Part shown: positions 6,635-15,826 of the stretch, in pieces
Position numbering within the stretch: position 1 is the first letter of the stretch
Layout: each line of letters starts with the position of its first letter
Source: Pinguiococcus pyrenoidosus
Lineage: Eukaryota; Sar; Pinguiophyceae; Pinguiochrysidales; Pinguiochrysidaceae
Assembly (NCBI GenBank): GCA_019677205.1
Contig: JAAMXY010000921.1
Span: 1 to 17,632, forward strand
Length of the DNA: 17,632 nucleotides
Direction: 5' to 3'
The notes under the pieces: model-generated
The model's input: the letters and a program-made list of their open reading frames with translations, nothing else
Database searches by the model: none
Told to the model about the DNA's origin: nothing
Made by a program: the position numbers and the translations under genes

Positions 6635-8752
6635 TCATTCCCCTAGAACGCACAGTCGGACCTTTTCGAGTGCAACGCGCCAGCCGTTGCATCCCACGAG
6701 CTTCCACTCCGTCCAATACATCTGCCCTTGCTTCCACGGGGACTCGTCAGCGCTTCCTCGGCGACGTTCTCGTTCCATACCAGGGCAGGCGTACGGTGGA
6801 GATGTCCTGCGCGGGAAGCTCGTCAGAAAGGCCTTCGAGAACAAAGACGCAATGCGTCGGCGCAGGTGCGTACCCTCTTCTTGATGGCTACGGAGACCGG
6901 CACGATCGTAAAGCGATCCACCTTGACGACCGCGGCGGCGTCCTTCGGCACGCAGCGGAGAAGGACCTTGTTCCGTCGCCTTCTGTAGCTCTGCTTGGGC
7001 GGCCGATCCTTTTCCCTCTAGAATTTGACGCAGCCACGTCGTCATTGACGCCAGCCAGAACCTTTCAGGTGCCATGGGTGCCGCGAACCTGCTCCAGGAT
7101 GCCAACGGCGCGGGGGAACTTCCTGTGTAGCAGCATGAACTCCACGAAGGGGCAATCATTCTGCAAGTAGCTCTTCGCTTGGAAGCGCCAGCCGCCACGG
7201 TCGGTAAGGGCGCTTGCTAGGCCGCTTCGCATCGTAGCAACCGCCAGTGGGCACTTCTCGAGGCCCAATCCTGAGATCTACAGCCGCACCAGACGCTTGT
7301 CAACCGACAACCGAAGGAGCCAATCGGGAAGGGCGCAAATCCGAAGCGTACCCGAAGGCCGCCCATTGCGCTGTAGTTGGCGTGCTGCAGCATGCGCTCG
7401 ACGCATCTCGAGTTCGGATTGCAAGACCCGCCGTCCACGGGAAGAATGACTCTGCCGACGGCACGCATCTTGCGTCAATACGGTCAAGCATCGCTCGTAG
7501 GAAGGGCAGGCGCATCGTACCGACTTGCCCCGCTGCAACAGAACTGATATGCGCTCTCGATCCAGTGCGTTCCATACAGGTTGTCGAAGCAGTTATTCTC
7601 CAACCAAAAGAAGTCGAAAAACACCTCGATGGGAGCCGACGGATTGTGCCGCCGCAGACACATGATCAGCGGCTTCAGGCGCTTCTGAACGCTTCTCTGG
7701 TGCTTGAAGTTTGTGGTGAAGTGGCCAAAATTCTCGGGAAGAGCCATGAGATCCTCCTTCTCCGGACAATACTGGCTAACGCTGACGACATGGCACTTCC
7801 GGTAGATCCTTCTTAGGGAGTCTAGCCGGGCGCGGTCGGCAGGGGCGAACGGCTGCATCGCTAGGCAGATGCAAATCTGCTCGGCAGTCGCGGCCGCGTG
7901 GACCTACGAGGCGGCTTAATTGCAGCGGACAACGGCTCTAGGCTCCAAAGCGCTGCCCACCTTCGCGCTTTCCATGATCGACTCGCACAAGCTGGCGTCG
8001 AGAAGCATCCTCTCGAGCGTCTCGGCGTCTGCGTCGCCTTCGCTATTGCCCTCGCCGTCACTCGTCTCGTCTGTGCAAGGCATCGCAGTTGGGTCTCCCG
8101 ACCTCCCGAGGCATGTCGATGCGCGCGTCGTACCTGTGTATCGTGACGGCCGCTTGCGGCTCGTCCGAAGACGATACTGCCTACCATTCCACGTTTGCGG
8201 GTCGTCGCCACCGGCCGCAACGTCTTTGAACGAAGGTGCTGAATCGCTGGCAACGCCTCCAGTGCTATCAGAAGGCCGCTTTGGAGCGGTCTGCTCCGGC
8301 GCTTCTGCGGTGCCTCCTCCCGGATTCGCTGCATCGTCCGCAGGATGCGCCGGTCCTGGAGGCTTGCCGTCTCGCAGCGACGACGCAGGGCTGACTGGCA
8401 GGCCTTGCTCAGGAGCTCGTGCCGGGAACCCGTTTGAGGCCGACAAACGTCCAGGTGCTGCGGCATCTTGCGCACACTGCTCAGCTGCACTAGCATCTGA
8501 GTGGTCTGACGTCGTCAGCGGTCCACTTCCGCCGTTCCCATCCTTGCAATCCGGATCGGCAGCAAGGTCGCCTGAGCCGTTCTTTCGCCTTTTCAGAGGA
8601 CCTTGCCCAGCTAGTTCTTCCTGGCCGCGCTTCTTCGCGGACTTGTGGCCGCCGGACGACGCCCGCGATCCACGACTCTGCACGCTTTGGCCATCCAACG
8701 CAAAAGCACCGACGGACGCGCGCGGGCTCAGATTCTCGGTATCGCCTTCCAT
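6635..8752 (-). CDS. Unrecognised protein: basic disordered N-terminus plus conserved-looking domain
   Basis: I cannot assign a function. My model has six exons (8752-7961, 7876-7521, 7451-7352, 7277-7089, 7017-6874, 6832-6635; introns 84, 69, 74, 71 and 41 nt) and 592 aa. Residues 1-264 are low-complexity and rich in Ser, Gly, Pro and Ala. Lysine/arginine clusters (SAKKRG, KRRKN, TSRKRPSRY) suggest nuclear localisation. Residues ~265-590 look like a folded domain. They include EVFFDFFWLENNCFDNLYGTHW, then SGASRVILPVDGG with Cys-rich surroundings, CPLAVATMRSGLASAL, SYLQNDCPFVEFML, and KVLLRCVPKDAAAVVKVDRF. The end reads MYWTEWKLVGCNGWRVALE. Splice phases agree throughout, and removing the introns joins motif halves cleanly (GASR/VILPVDGG). 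Two points are uncertain. The last intron is unusually short, and an alternative 42-nt intron in exon 6 would drop 14 residues. Translation could also begin at Met271. Confidence 0.6.
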
Positions 8753-9266
8753 CGCTGTCCTCCACCGAGGACACCACGCGGAACGGTCGCGGTGGGGTGA
8801 CGAAACTAAGGGGAAGCCCAACCCATCCGAAGACGCGCGCGCGACCTGGGCGGGATCTGCCAAGCTTGGGAAAGCTACGGTCGTCCAAAATCCCGTACCT
8901 TGAAGCGGTTGTAGAACGCGAACATAACGATCAAGACAGCCTCGAACGAGAATGCTTCATTGGTCCGCATTCCAGTTTCTTGTTTTTGAAAATATTATTT
9001 AAATATTTGAAAAATCCTAAAGGCGTATGATATGCAAAAATAAAACGTAAAAGCGAAATCCCCAAAGATGCCTTTTGAGTTCTGCTGTTCATCAACTCAG
9101 CGCTTGCGCGTGCGGCGGTCCTGGGCGCGCAGCGGCAGGCTCCCGGTCGCCTAGCGGCAGCTCTAGGTCCTGGCTGAGGACCTTTTGAACGGCAGGTCCG
9201 GTGGAAGCGCCGGATCGAGAGTCCGCTGATCGCGTTGGTGCGCAAATTCCTCTGCGCAGGTCTGCC
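8753..9266. promoter_or_regulatory. Putative bidirectional promoter with AT-rich island, upstream of CASP
   Basis: This 514 bp divergent gap contains an AT-rich island at about 8975-9060. ATTGGTCC (8959-8966; its complement reads GGACCAAT, a CCAAT-box shape) lies just before the island, and the same octamer occurs in the next divergent gap at 12831-12838. The remaining GC-rich parts give long frames on both strands that start at non-ATG codons and resemble no protein. Promoter function is inferred. Confidence 0.5.
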
Positions 9267-11462
9267 ATGGAGCCATCTGCCCAAGATGAGGTGATTCGCA
9301 GCGCGCGCGACTTCTGGAGCGGCTTCGATCTGGATGGGCGTCGCGCGGCTCTCGACTCGCAGGGCCTCGAGCTCCAAGAGGCGCATCGGCGGACGATGAC
9401 GTCCAGAAAGGCCCTCCAGGAAGCGACGCGCGCTTTCAAAGCGCAGGGAGAGACCGAACAGGTCGCGAGTCTCGGGCCTTTGCTGAAGCAGTATCAGAAA
9501 GAGGTGGATACGCTCACGCGACGAGCCCGTGCTGCGGATTCAGCCTTCCTCTCGCTGTACAAAGCGTTGTACGAGGCGCCGGACCCAAGCCAAGCCCTCG
9601 ACGCCGCGCTCGCGCTGGCGGCCGACAAGCCAGCTGTAAAAGAGGCCAGCAGAGCGGAGCTCGAAGAGCTGGAGGACCTTCGCGAAGAGATCTCCACGCT
9701 GAAGAACCAGGACGTCACCGTGCGGAAGCTGGAAGCGGAGCTGGAGCAGTGGCGCTCCGATATGGATGCCCGAGTCGCACAGCAGGTGGAGCAGCGCGAG
9801 GCGGAGATGCAGTCGCTCTTGCAGAGCCGGATGATGGAAGTGGCAGACAGGGAACGGGCCTCGGACGACCGCCTGGCGAGCATGCGGACGCAGCTTGAGC
9901 AGAGCAAGGCGGTTGCCGATCAGGCGGAAAGAAGAGTCTTCGAGGCGGAGCGTCGCGCGGAAGAGGCGATTGCGGCGGCGAGGACGGAGCAAGCGTTGCT
10001 CGCGGCCGACGAGGAGAGCCTCGAGGCCACGCAGCTCGCCCTGCGCAGCGAGAATGAATCGCTCCGGCGCCGCTTGAAAGACGTTGAGGAGGCGCAGAGG
10101 TATGGAGAGGATCTGCACGCGGGATCGCGGGGGGCGCGCCAGGATGCGGCAAGCAGCGAAATGGAGTTGGCGCAGTTGATGAACGTGGTTGCCGCGGAGA
10201 GGAATGCCAAGGAGCAGTATCGACTGCAAGTCGAGAACCTTCAGTCCATCATGAAAAGCGAGCAGACGCGAACTGCGGAAGCTGCCGCGGCCAACGAAGC
10301 GCGGCTCAAGGAGCTGGAGAAGGAGATAGATGCACGTCCCAGCACGGAGGAGTTCACGAAGATGAGGCAGGAGCTGCAGCTTCTACGGCAGGTCGAGTTC
10401 AACGTGCTTCCAGAGGCCGAGCCGTCGGCAGACTCGCTTAATGGAAGCGGCGACATCCCAGTGGTCGCACCTTCGCCAGAGCAGCTTCTGATTCGGAAGC
10501 TCAGGAAGCTTGAGGGCGAGATGCTCGCTCACAAACGTCGCTCTGAAGCGGCGGAGGGGCAAGTTTCCAGTCTCTCCGAGGAGGTGAAGCAACTGAAACA
10601 GCTGGCCGAGGAGCGACGAGTCCTCATCGGCAGGCTTGAAGACGATCTGAGCGCCGCAAGTAACAGCAGCTCCCACACCCACGGTGGCGCCCTCCACGCA
10701 AGCAAAGCCAAACGTTCGGAAGAAGCGGAGGCCCTCGAAGGCATCCTTGCAGAGGAGGATCCCCAGGCGGCAAAGCCAATTTCAAGTCCCGTGAAGGACC
10801 CGAATCAGTCGAAGAAAGGTTCGGCGCTGTCCATCGTGACGTCGCAGAGAGATCGCTTCCGGCAGCGAATAGCGTCCCTGGAGCGCGAGCTCCAGGCGCA
10901 TGTGGAGAAGAGCGAGACTTTCGATAGCAAGGAACGGCGGCTCAAGTCGGACAACCTCGCGCTCTACGAGAAGATCCGCTACCTACAGCACCAGCTCAAC
11001 CACGCCAAAGGGGGGCAGAGCACCGGAGTGCCGGGCAGGAACGACGCAGGCGCAGATGCGGAAGCCGGAGCGGGACCGAATGCCCATTTCTCGGAGACTC
11101 CGAACGCGGAGCTGCGATATCGGAACATGTACGAGGCCTCGCGGGATCCCTTTGCGACCTTCACCATGGTGGAGAAGCGCCGGAAGCTTGACGAGCTCAA
11201 CCTGTCGGAGAAAATCCTGCTGCACATGTCAGGGATCTTCCTGAAGTCCAAGCAGATGCGGGTCTTCCTCTTTTTCTACATGCTCGGCCTCCATGGCCTG
11301 GTCTTCTTTACGACGTATTATGCCACCCATTTCTGCAGCGAGCATGGACTCGAAGAAGCGATTGATTTCAGCTTCTTCGGCGGCGACCAACATGTCCCCG
11401 CGGGCGTGGACTGGGACCAGCACACCGAGCACATCGAGAACATGAAACAGCTGGGGACGTGA
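9267..11462 (+). CDS. Golgin CASP (coiled-coil, C-terminal anchor)
   Basis: CASP homologue, a golgin held in Golgi membranes by a C-terminal transmembrane anchor and involved in vesicle tethering and intra-Golgi transport. It is intronless; 731 aa from the ATG at 9267 (GCC ATG G context). The in-frame extension upstream has no ATG. The N-terminus (FWSGFDLDGRRAALDSQGLEL) matches the family's conserved opening block. Residues ~100-600 are almost continuous coiled coil rich in Glu, Ala, Arg and Leu, with breaks near 390-410 and 470-530. The CASP C-terminal domain follows: SQRDRFRQRIASLERELQ, LYEKIRYLQHQL, then RYRNMYEASRDPFATF and ILLHMSGIFLKSKQMR. The membrane helix at ~664-686 (FLFFYMLGLHGLVFFTTYY) keeps the Tyr and His characteristic of CASP anchors. 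About 45 residues follow the anchor, ending in an acidic, His-containing tail. Length is typical of the family. Confidence 0.92.
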   Translation: MEPSAQDEVIRSARDFWSGFDLDGRRAALDSQGLELQEAHRRTMTSRKALQEATRAFKAQGETEQVASLGPLLKQYQKEVDTLTRRARAADSAFLSLYKALYEAPDPSQALDAALALAADKPAVKEASRAELEELEDLREEISTLKNQDVTVRKLEAELEQWRSDMDARVAQQVEQREAEMQSLLQSRMMEVADRERASDDRLASMRTQLEQSKAVADQAERRVFEAERRAEEAIAAARTEQALLAADEESLEATQLALRSENESLRRRLKDVEEAQRYGEDLHAGSRGARQDAASSEMELAQLMNVVAAERNAKEQYRLQVENLQSIMKSEQTRTAEAAAANEARLKELEKEIDARPSTEEFTKMRQELQLLRQVEFNVLPEAEPSADSLNGSGDIPVVAPSPEQLLIRKLRKLEGEMLAHKRRSEAAEGQVSSLSEEVKQLKQLAEERRVLIGRLEDDLSAASNSSSHTHGGALHASKAKRSEEAEALEGILAEEDPQAAKPISSPVKDPNQSKKGSALSIVTSQRDRFRQRIASLERELQAHVEKSETFDSKERRLKSDNLALYEKIRYLQHQLNHAKGGQSTGVPGRNDAGADAEAGAGPNAHFSETPNAELRYRNMYEASRDPFATFTMVEKRRKLDELNLSEKILLHMSGIFLKSKQMRVFLFFYMLGLHGLVFFTTYYATHFCSEHGLEEAIDFSFFGGDQHVPAGVDWDQHTEHIENMKQLGT

Positions 11463-11592
11463 GCTTAAGACGCCTGGAGAGATTGAGAGCAAGCAAGCAG
11501 TTGGGCGGGAGCCACGGCGCTGGGACGAGTGAGGTCGTCTTCCGTGAGCGGCGTGGATGGCAAACTGTACACAGCACCCCTTCGCAGAGACA
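11463..11592. other. Convergent intergenic gap
   Basis: This is 130 bp between the CASP stop and the stop of the opposite-strand RidA fusion gene. I see no RNA gene or repeat. Confidence 0.5.
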
Positions 11593-12803
11593 TTAGAGCG
11601 CAACGATTGCTTCAATTTCAACCTTTGCTCCGATCGGGAGCGCTCCAGCGGCGAAGCATGCTCTGGCCGGGGCCGATTCCTCCTTAAAGTACGCGCTGTA
11701 GATGGTGTTCACCTCTTTGTAATCAGAGATATCCGCGAGCAAGACGGTCGTCTTGACAATATCTAGAATTTTGGTTTTGTTTTTTGGGGGGGAGTTTACA
11801 AAGCAAGTGTCAGGCATGAAGAGCAACTCCGTCGGCTCCATCCCACTTGGACCTGGCACTGGTCCCGCTACCTTGCAACGATCCTCCAGCGGCTTCGACC
11901 ACTTCACGGAGGTTTGTCATGGCCTGCTCTGCCTCGGCAGCGACACCTCCTGGTGCTAGCTTGCCCGTCGCAGGATCTAAGCCCACCTGCTTCCATGATG
12001 AGCACAGATACGGCTTCGAGTCGAGTTCAGCGTCTCACCTGCCCCGAGCAGAACAGCAGATTCCCAGCGCGGATCGCTTGAGAGTATGCTCCAACGGCTG
12101 CGGGTGCTCTGTCCGAGGAGATCACCTGCTCCAAAGAAACACCATGAACTTTATGCTTTGCATCGACGCTGGATGCAATCAGTACCGTCTTGGTGCCTGC
12201 GCTGGCTGGAGCTTCGCTGGTGCTTGGCGTTGCCAGGCTCGCCCGAGCGCCGCCGGATCTCCCAGATCCACCGCTATCGATGTGACCTAGATCTTGGTCT
12301 GGAGCGATGATGTTCCGAACTCGCTGCTTGAGCTCCTTCGGGCCGGGGAAGCCTCCGTCGACCACGCGGTCCCACACCACTTCCCCATCCACTCGAACCT
12401 GTGCCAGGCCAAGCTCTGGGTGAGCAAGTCTGTGGGAGACACGGGTGGGAAGGTCCTTTGGTCGCTACCTCGAAGGTCCCCGCTGCACCCTTGGAAGGGA
12501 TGAGAGACACTTCATCCAGCTCCGTGTCGAATGTCTGCAGCAACTCCTATTGCAGCGCGTCGTGTTGGACAATCAAACTGCGTTGTCTCGCAGATTTGGC
12601 TCGTCGGAGCTTAACACTGTGCTGCAAGAAAAACTTACCGAAGCGACCCAGCTGGCTCGCAGGAGCCATTTGCATCCCGTGCAGTACTCGATATCCACCC
12701 TTCCCGCGTCGACGACGGGGAACTTTGTCCGCCCAGGACTCCGCGGCACCACAAATCCCCACGAGTGCGGCACGAGCAACGCAAGCCCGAGCACCTTCCG
12801 CAT
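11593..12803 (-). CDS. Selenoprotein-W-like (Rdx) / RidA fusion, probably plastid-targeted
   Basis: Five exons: 12803-12639, 12546-12469, 12398-12039, 11986-11872 and 11762-11593; introns 92, 70, 52 and 109 nt; 295 aa; all phases agree. The N-terminus MRKVLGLALLVPHSWG then FVVPRS looks like a short signal peptide with Phe at +1, the red complex-plastid leader style. Residues ~34-122 are an Rdx/SelW thioredoxin-like domain: VDIEYCTGCKWLLRASW with the redox CxxC at Cys41-Cys44 (Cys, not selenocysteine), GTFEVRVDGEVVWDR across the second junction, and GGFPGPKELKQRVRNII plus LGH. A Ser/Ala/Gly linker (~123-165) leads to a full RidA (YjgF/UK114) domain at ~170-295: APAAVGAYSQAI, FCSGQVGLDP, IVKTTVLLADISDYKEVN, and PARACFAAGALPIG with the substrate-binding Arg (Arg273). 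RidA enzymes deaminate reactive enamine/imine intermediates from PLP enzymes. The fusion suggests a redox-linked damage-control protein; that role is inferred. Confidence 0.87.
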
Positions 12804-13076
12804 CTTGAGCCCTCACTTCCGCAGCACGTAATTGGTCCTCACACCACCCAGGTACCCAAGATCTTTGCTGCAGCGGGAACCTGCGCCGGAGAGCACAGAA
12901 CGGGCGTTTTGTGCGTTGTATCTTCTCTGGTCTTCCGCTCGATCTTTTGAAACTGCGCCCGCAGGTATTCTCATCCATCCGTCACAAGCCTCGACAAGGG
13001 TTTTTGCGCGGTTTGAACGCCTCAGCGCGTCACTTCGCTACTTCCTCGCAGAGGAGCTGCGCGTTGTGGCTTCGCG
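12804..13076. promoter_or_regulatory. Short divergent gap, putative shared promoter
   Basis: This is 273 bp between the RidA-fusion start (12803, minus) and the predicted start of the ubiquitin-ligase-like gene (13077, plus). It is the shortest head-to-head gap and has no AT-rich island. ATTGGTCC (CCAAT-box-like on the minus strand) lies at 12831-12838, only ~30 bp upstream of the minus-strand start. No gene is supported inside. Confidence 0.4.
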
Positions 13077-15632
13077 ATGCACACAGTCGAGGATGCGGCG
13101 GAGAGGTGCGGCCGATCCGCGACGGTGGTGGTGAGGAGTTCGTAGGAACAGCGTTGCGCCATCTGGTCCGGGCGGAGTCCTCATGAATGGTGCTATGCGC
13201 CTCAGGCCTGCGGAAATCAGCTTTGCCAGAAGCCAGCAAGATTCGTGTGCTCGCAGTGCAGAAGCGTGCGATACTGCAGGTGACCTTTGGAGGCCATTTG
13301 TTCGTCGTCGGGTTCTTGAAACACAAAGCGTAATCGACGGAGTTCCTTGGATTGTCGTACAGTGTACAGTGCCAAAAGCGACACTGGCGTGTTCACAAGA
13401 AGCGCTGCAGTACCTTTCGAGACTGCTACGTGCAAGGCAAGACCATCGACAGCGGCGCTGCTGACCGCCTTAAAGCGGAACTTGAGACCCTCGTCGACGA
13501 CGCCATGGGGGAGCTGAGCCTCGCAGAGGCAATGCAGCAACTACGTATGTGATGAAACCGTGGTCTCTTGTAAGAGGACTGCATCTTCCAGATCTGGACA
13601 CTTACACTTGTTCCTCGTTTGGGTTGGATAGGTGCGGCGGAAGAGGTCGTGAAGACATTGCAGATGAAGCAAAGGTCGGTCCAGCGTTGCCCCTTCTTGT
13701 GCAGTGCGGTGTCGGCTGAGAGACCGTCGTTGCCTTCTTGTTTGGCGTAGGGAAGCGGAGAAAGCCGTCGAAGACAAGCATCGAGAGCTTACAGAAGCCT
13801 TGGATGAAGCACGGGAGTTGGATCCGGATGGCGTTTTCCCCGAGTTCCCGGCTGGCTTTGCGGTTCCTCCTGCCGCTGTGCAACCAAACGGGGAAGCGCA
13901 GGGAATTCGGGAAGCGCTCCTGGAGCTGCAGCACAAGGTTGATGCTACAAGGCAGTTGGATGAGACGGAAGGGAGCACGCCGCGGCAGACGGTGGCGCGC
14001 CGAGCGAAATTAGCGGTGCGGAACCCACAGCCTGGCGCCCTTGGGGAAACGGAGGATGCTTCGCTTTGCGCTGCTGGGGGAGTTGTGACGGTCGGGTGGG
14101 AGGTTTTCGGAGCGAAGGGTGAAGGCAGCTCGGTGGTGCAGGGTGATTTCGTCGGATTGTATTCAGAGGAGACGCTTTCGGCCATTCTGTCGAAGCAGGA
14201 CAGCGCGGCCATGGACGACTACGTAGCTTTCGAGTGGTTGCCGCTTCCGGATTGCACCCCTCAGAGGTCAGGAACGGTGAGAATCCCTCTGCCCACTGTC
14301 AGGGTGACTACGGAGTTTCGACTGGCGCTGGTCTGCGGAGAGACCCGCTCCCTTATCTCTGGGATTGAACGCATTCGCGTGGTCCCCAGCAAGACGCCCG
14401 AGTTTCTCCTGGAAAGCTTCGCAGCGTTGCCAAGGATCGCCGTACACGTCAAGCTGCCAGCAGGGAAACGCCTCGGTAGCCGGGTTGCGATAGACGGACC
14501 GCTACCCGGCAATCGGATGAGCATCCAGTTCTGGACCGAGGGTGAACTCGAAGCCTGGTGTCTCCGGCTTCAAGTCGGTGAGACGCTCGGAGATGGCCCG
14601 ATCGAGCCTGCCGTAGAGATCAGTGATCAGTTCATATCTGTTCGAGTACCGCTGGCGAATGGTGCTGACGCCTTCCGAAGGTCCGAGAAGGCCGAGGCTG
14701 AGGCCCAGGCCGCCTTCTGGGGCGGATTCACGGATCCTTTTGATGGTCTGGTGCCTTCCCGCGGCGGCAGCGTGGAGAACCTCCCCAAGAACCTTGGAGT
14801 CGGATCCTCGTTGTCCTGTCGATCCTGCGGGGCTCTTCTAGTGGATCCAGAGAGGCACCGGTCAGCGTACCGTGAAGGCAGGGGCCTTCGCCAAGCTGAG
14901 TTCCTCCCGAGCGGGAAACTGAAGACGGTCGCACACACCATGGTCTGCGTACGGTCGGAGGCACCGATTGCGTTGTCTAGCGCGGCGGTGAAGATGCGCG
15001 ATGATACGATGTACGTAGGCCTCGGACACGTCGCGCTCGGCACCAGGCACCTTTGCGGCGTGGCACCGACGCCAATTAGGAGCGAGGAGGGTGGGAGGTT
15101 GCGGCAATTCTCTCTGCAGTGCGGGAAGTGCTCGTCCTTTCTCGGCTTTTGCAACGCGGAGGGAGAAGAGCGAGCGGAGTTTGCCACACTCGACGGCGAG
15201 GTGCGGCTACTTCTTCACCGTGTCTCCGTCCGCGGAGGATCGCTCGGCCTAAGGTGGCTGCGCGGCGTCACGGCCGAGGCGGCCATTGCGAACACCTTGC
15301 TGAGAATGTGGCACTCGGAGGGATCTGCCTGCTTCAGATTGACCTGTCGCGACGCGAAGGGGGACTCCTGCATCGCAGTGCGCCTGCTGACACACATCCA
15401 CGCGATAAGCGTGCTGCCGGACCAGCGGCCACGGCCCGCGCTCCGCGTCTTGTTCGCGAGCGAGCTTCCGGCGCACGCAACGGGCAGGGTGGAATGCCTG
15501 GAGCTCATCGAGGACGACTTTGACGCCGTCAAGGCCTGCTTGCACAAGGCCGCAGACCTGTTCCCGCAGGACGCTGAGGCAGGCAGGTCCGGCCGGCTGG
15601 CCTTCTTGACGCTCTTTGTAAGAACTTGTTGA
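13077..15632 (+). CDS. MYND finger - SKICH-like - E3D-type (HECT-like) ubiquitin ligase candidate
   Basis: Five exons: 13077-13130, 13206-13279, 13363-13544, 13632-13674 (43 nt) and 13751-15632; introns 75, 83, 87 and 76 nt; 744 aa. Residues 20-58 are a MYND zinc finger, CGNQLCQKPARFVCSQCRSV then YCSVQCQKRHWRVHKKRC, complete only after splicing. Residues ~60-190 are mainly helical and charged. Residues ~229-330 resemble a SKICH-type beta domain (VVQGDFVGLYSEE, DDYVAFEWLP, GTVRIPLPTVRVTTEFRLAL). Residues ~345-735 resemble the UBE3D (E3D, HECT-like E2-binding) family: CRSC at 474-477, LPSGKLKTV, a Cys pair CGKC at 575-578 followed by FLGFC, then RVLFASELPA and ECLELIEDDFDAVKACLHKAADLFP. It probably binds E2 enzymes and transfers ubiquitin. 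The MYND call is strong, the E3D call moderate and SKICH tentative. The 18-residue first exon is the weakest part. Confidence 0.72.
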
Positions 15633-15826
15633 CTTGAAGCTCTCAACGCGGCAGCCTCACACACGGCAGCGTCATCCTTGAATTCAATCCACTCACGTAA
15701 AGCCACGACGTCCAAAACCGGCTCACAGACACCCATGGGCACGCACACATTGCTCCCGACACCATTCGATTCGGCCATTGCATCATCTATACATGCTCAT
15801 GCTACGCGAAAGAGTGGCACTAAGAT
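15633..15826. other. Convergent intergenic gap
   Basis: This is 194 bp between the ubiquitin-ligase-like stop codon and the bZIP stop codon. A minus-strand frame from an ATG at 15778 runs through it into the antisense of the ligase gene but matches no family I know. No RNA gene is seen. Confidence 0.45.

Noticed and set aside
7920-8903. Long plus-strand open frame of 327 codons
   Set aside because: It is antisense to the first exon of the minus-strand gene 6635-8752, is Ser/Pro/Ala low-complexity, starts without ATG and has no recognisable domain. The minus strand joins in frame to conserved-looking exons.
12661-12720. Possible selenocysteine (UGA) in the SelW-like redox motif
   Set aside because: The motif reads TGC ACG GGA TGC, so both positions are cysteine. 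There is no in-frame TGA, and I saw no reason to propose a SECIS element.
12832-13186. Plus-strand frames between the RidA fusion and MYND exons
   Set aside because: They have no domain similarity, conflict with each other in frame and begin at non-ATG codons. The MYND reading frame is closed by a TAG near 13144, so it cannot be joined to them without splicing.
15640-15778. Minus-strand frame starting MAESNGVGSNVCVPMGVCEP
   Set aside because: It has an ATG and plausible composition, but it continues into the antisense of the ligase-like gene, leaves only ~50 unique codons, resembles no family and would break the spacing of the convergent pair. It is not annotated as a gene.
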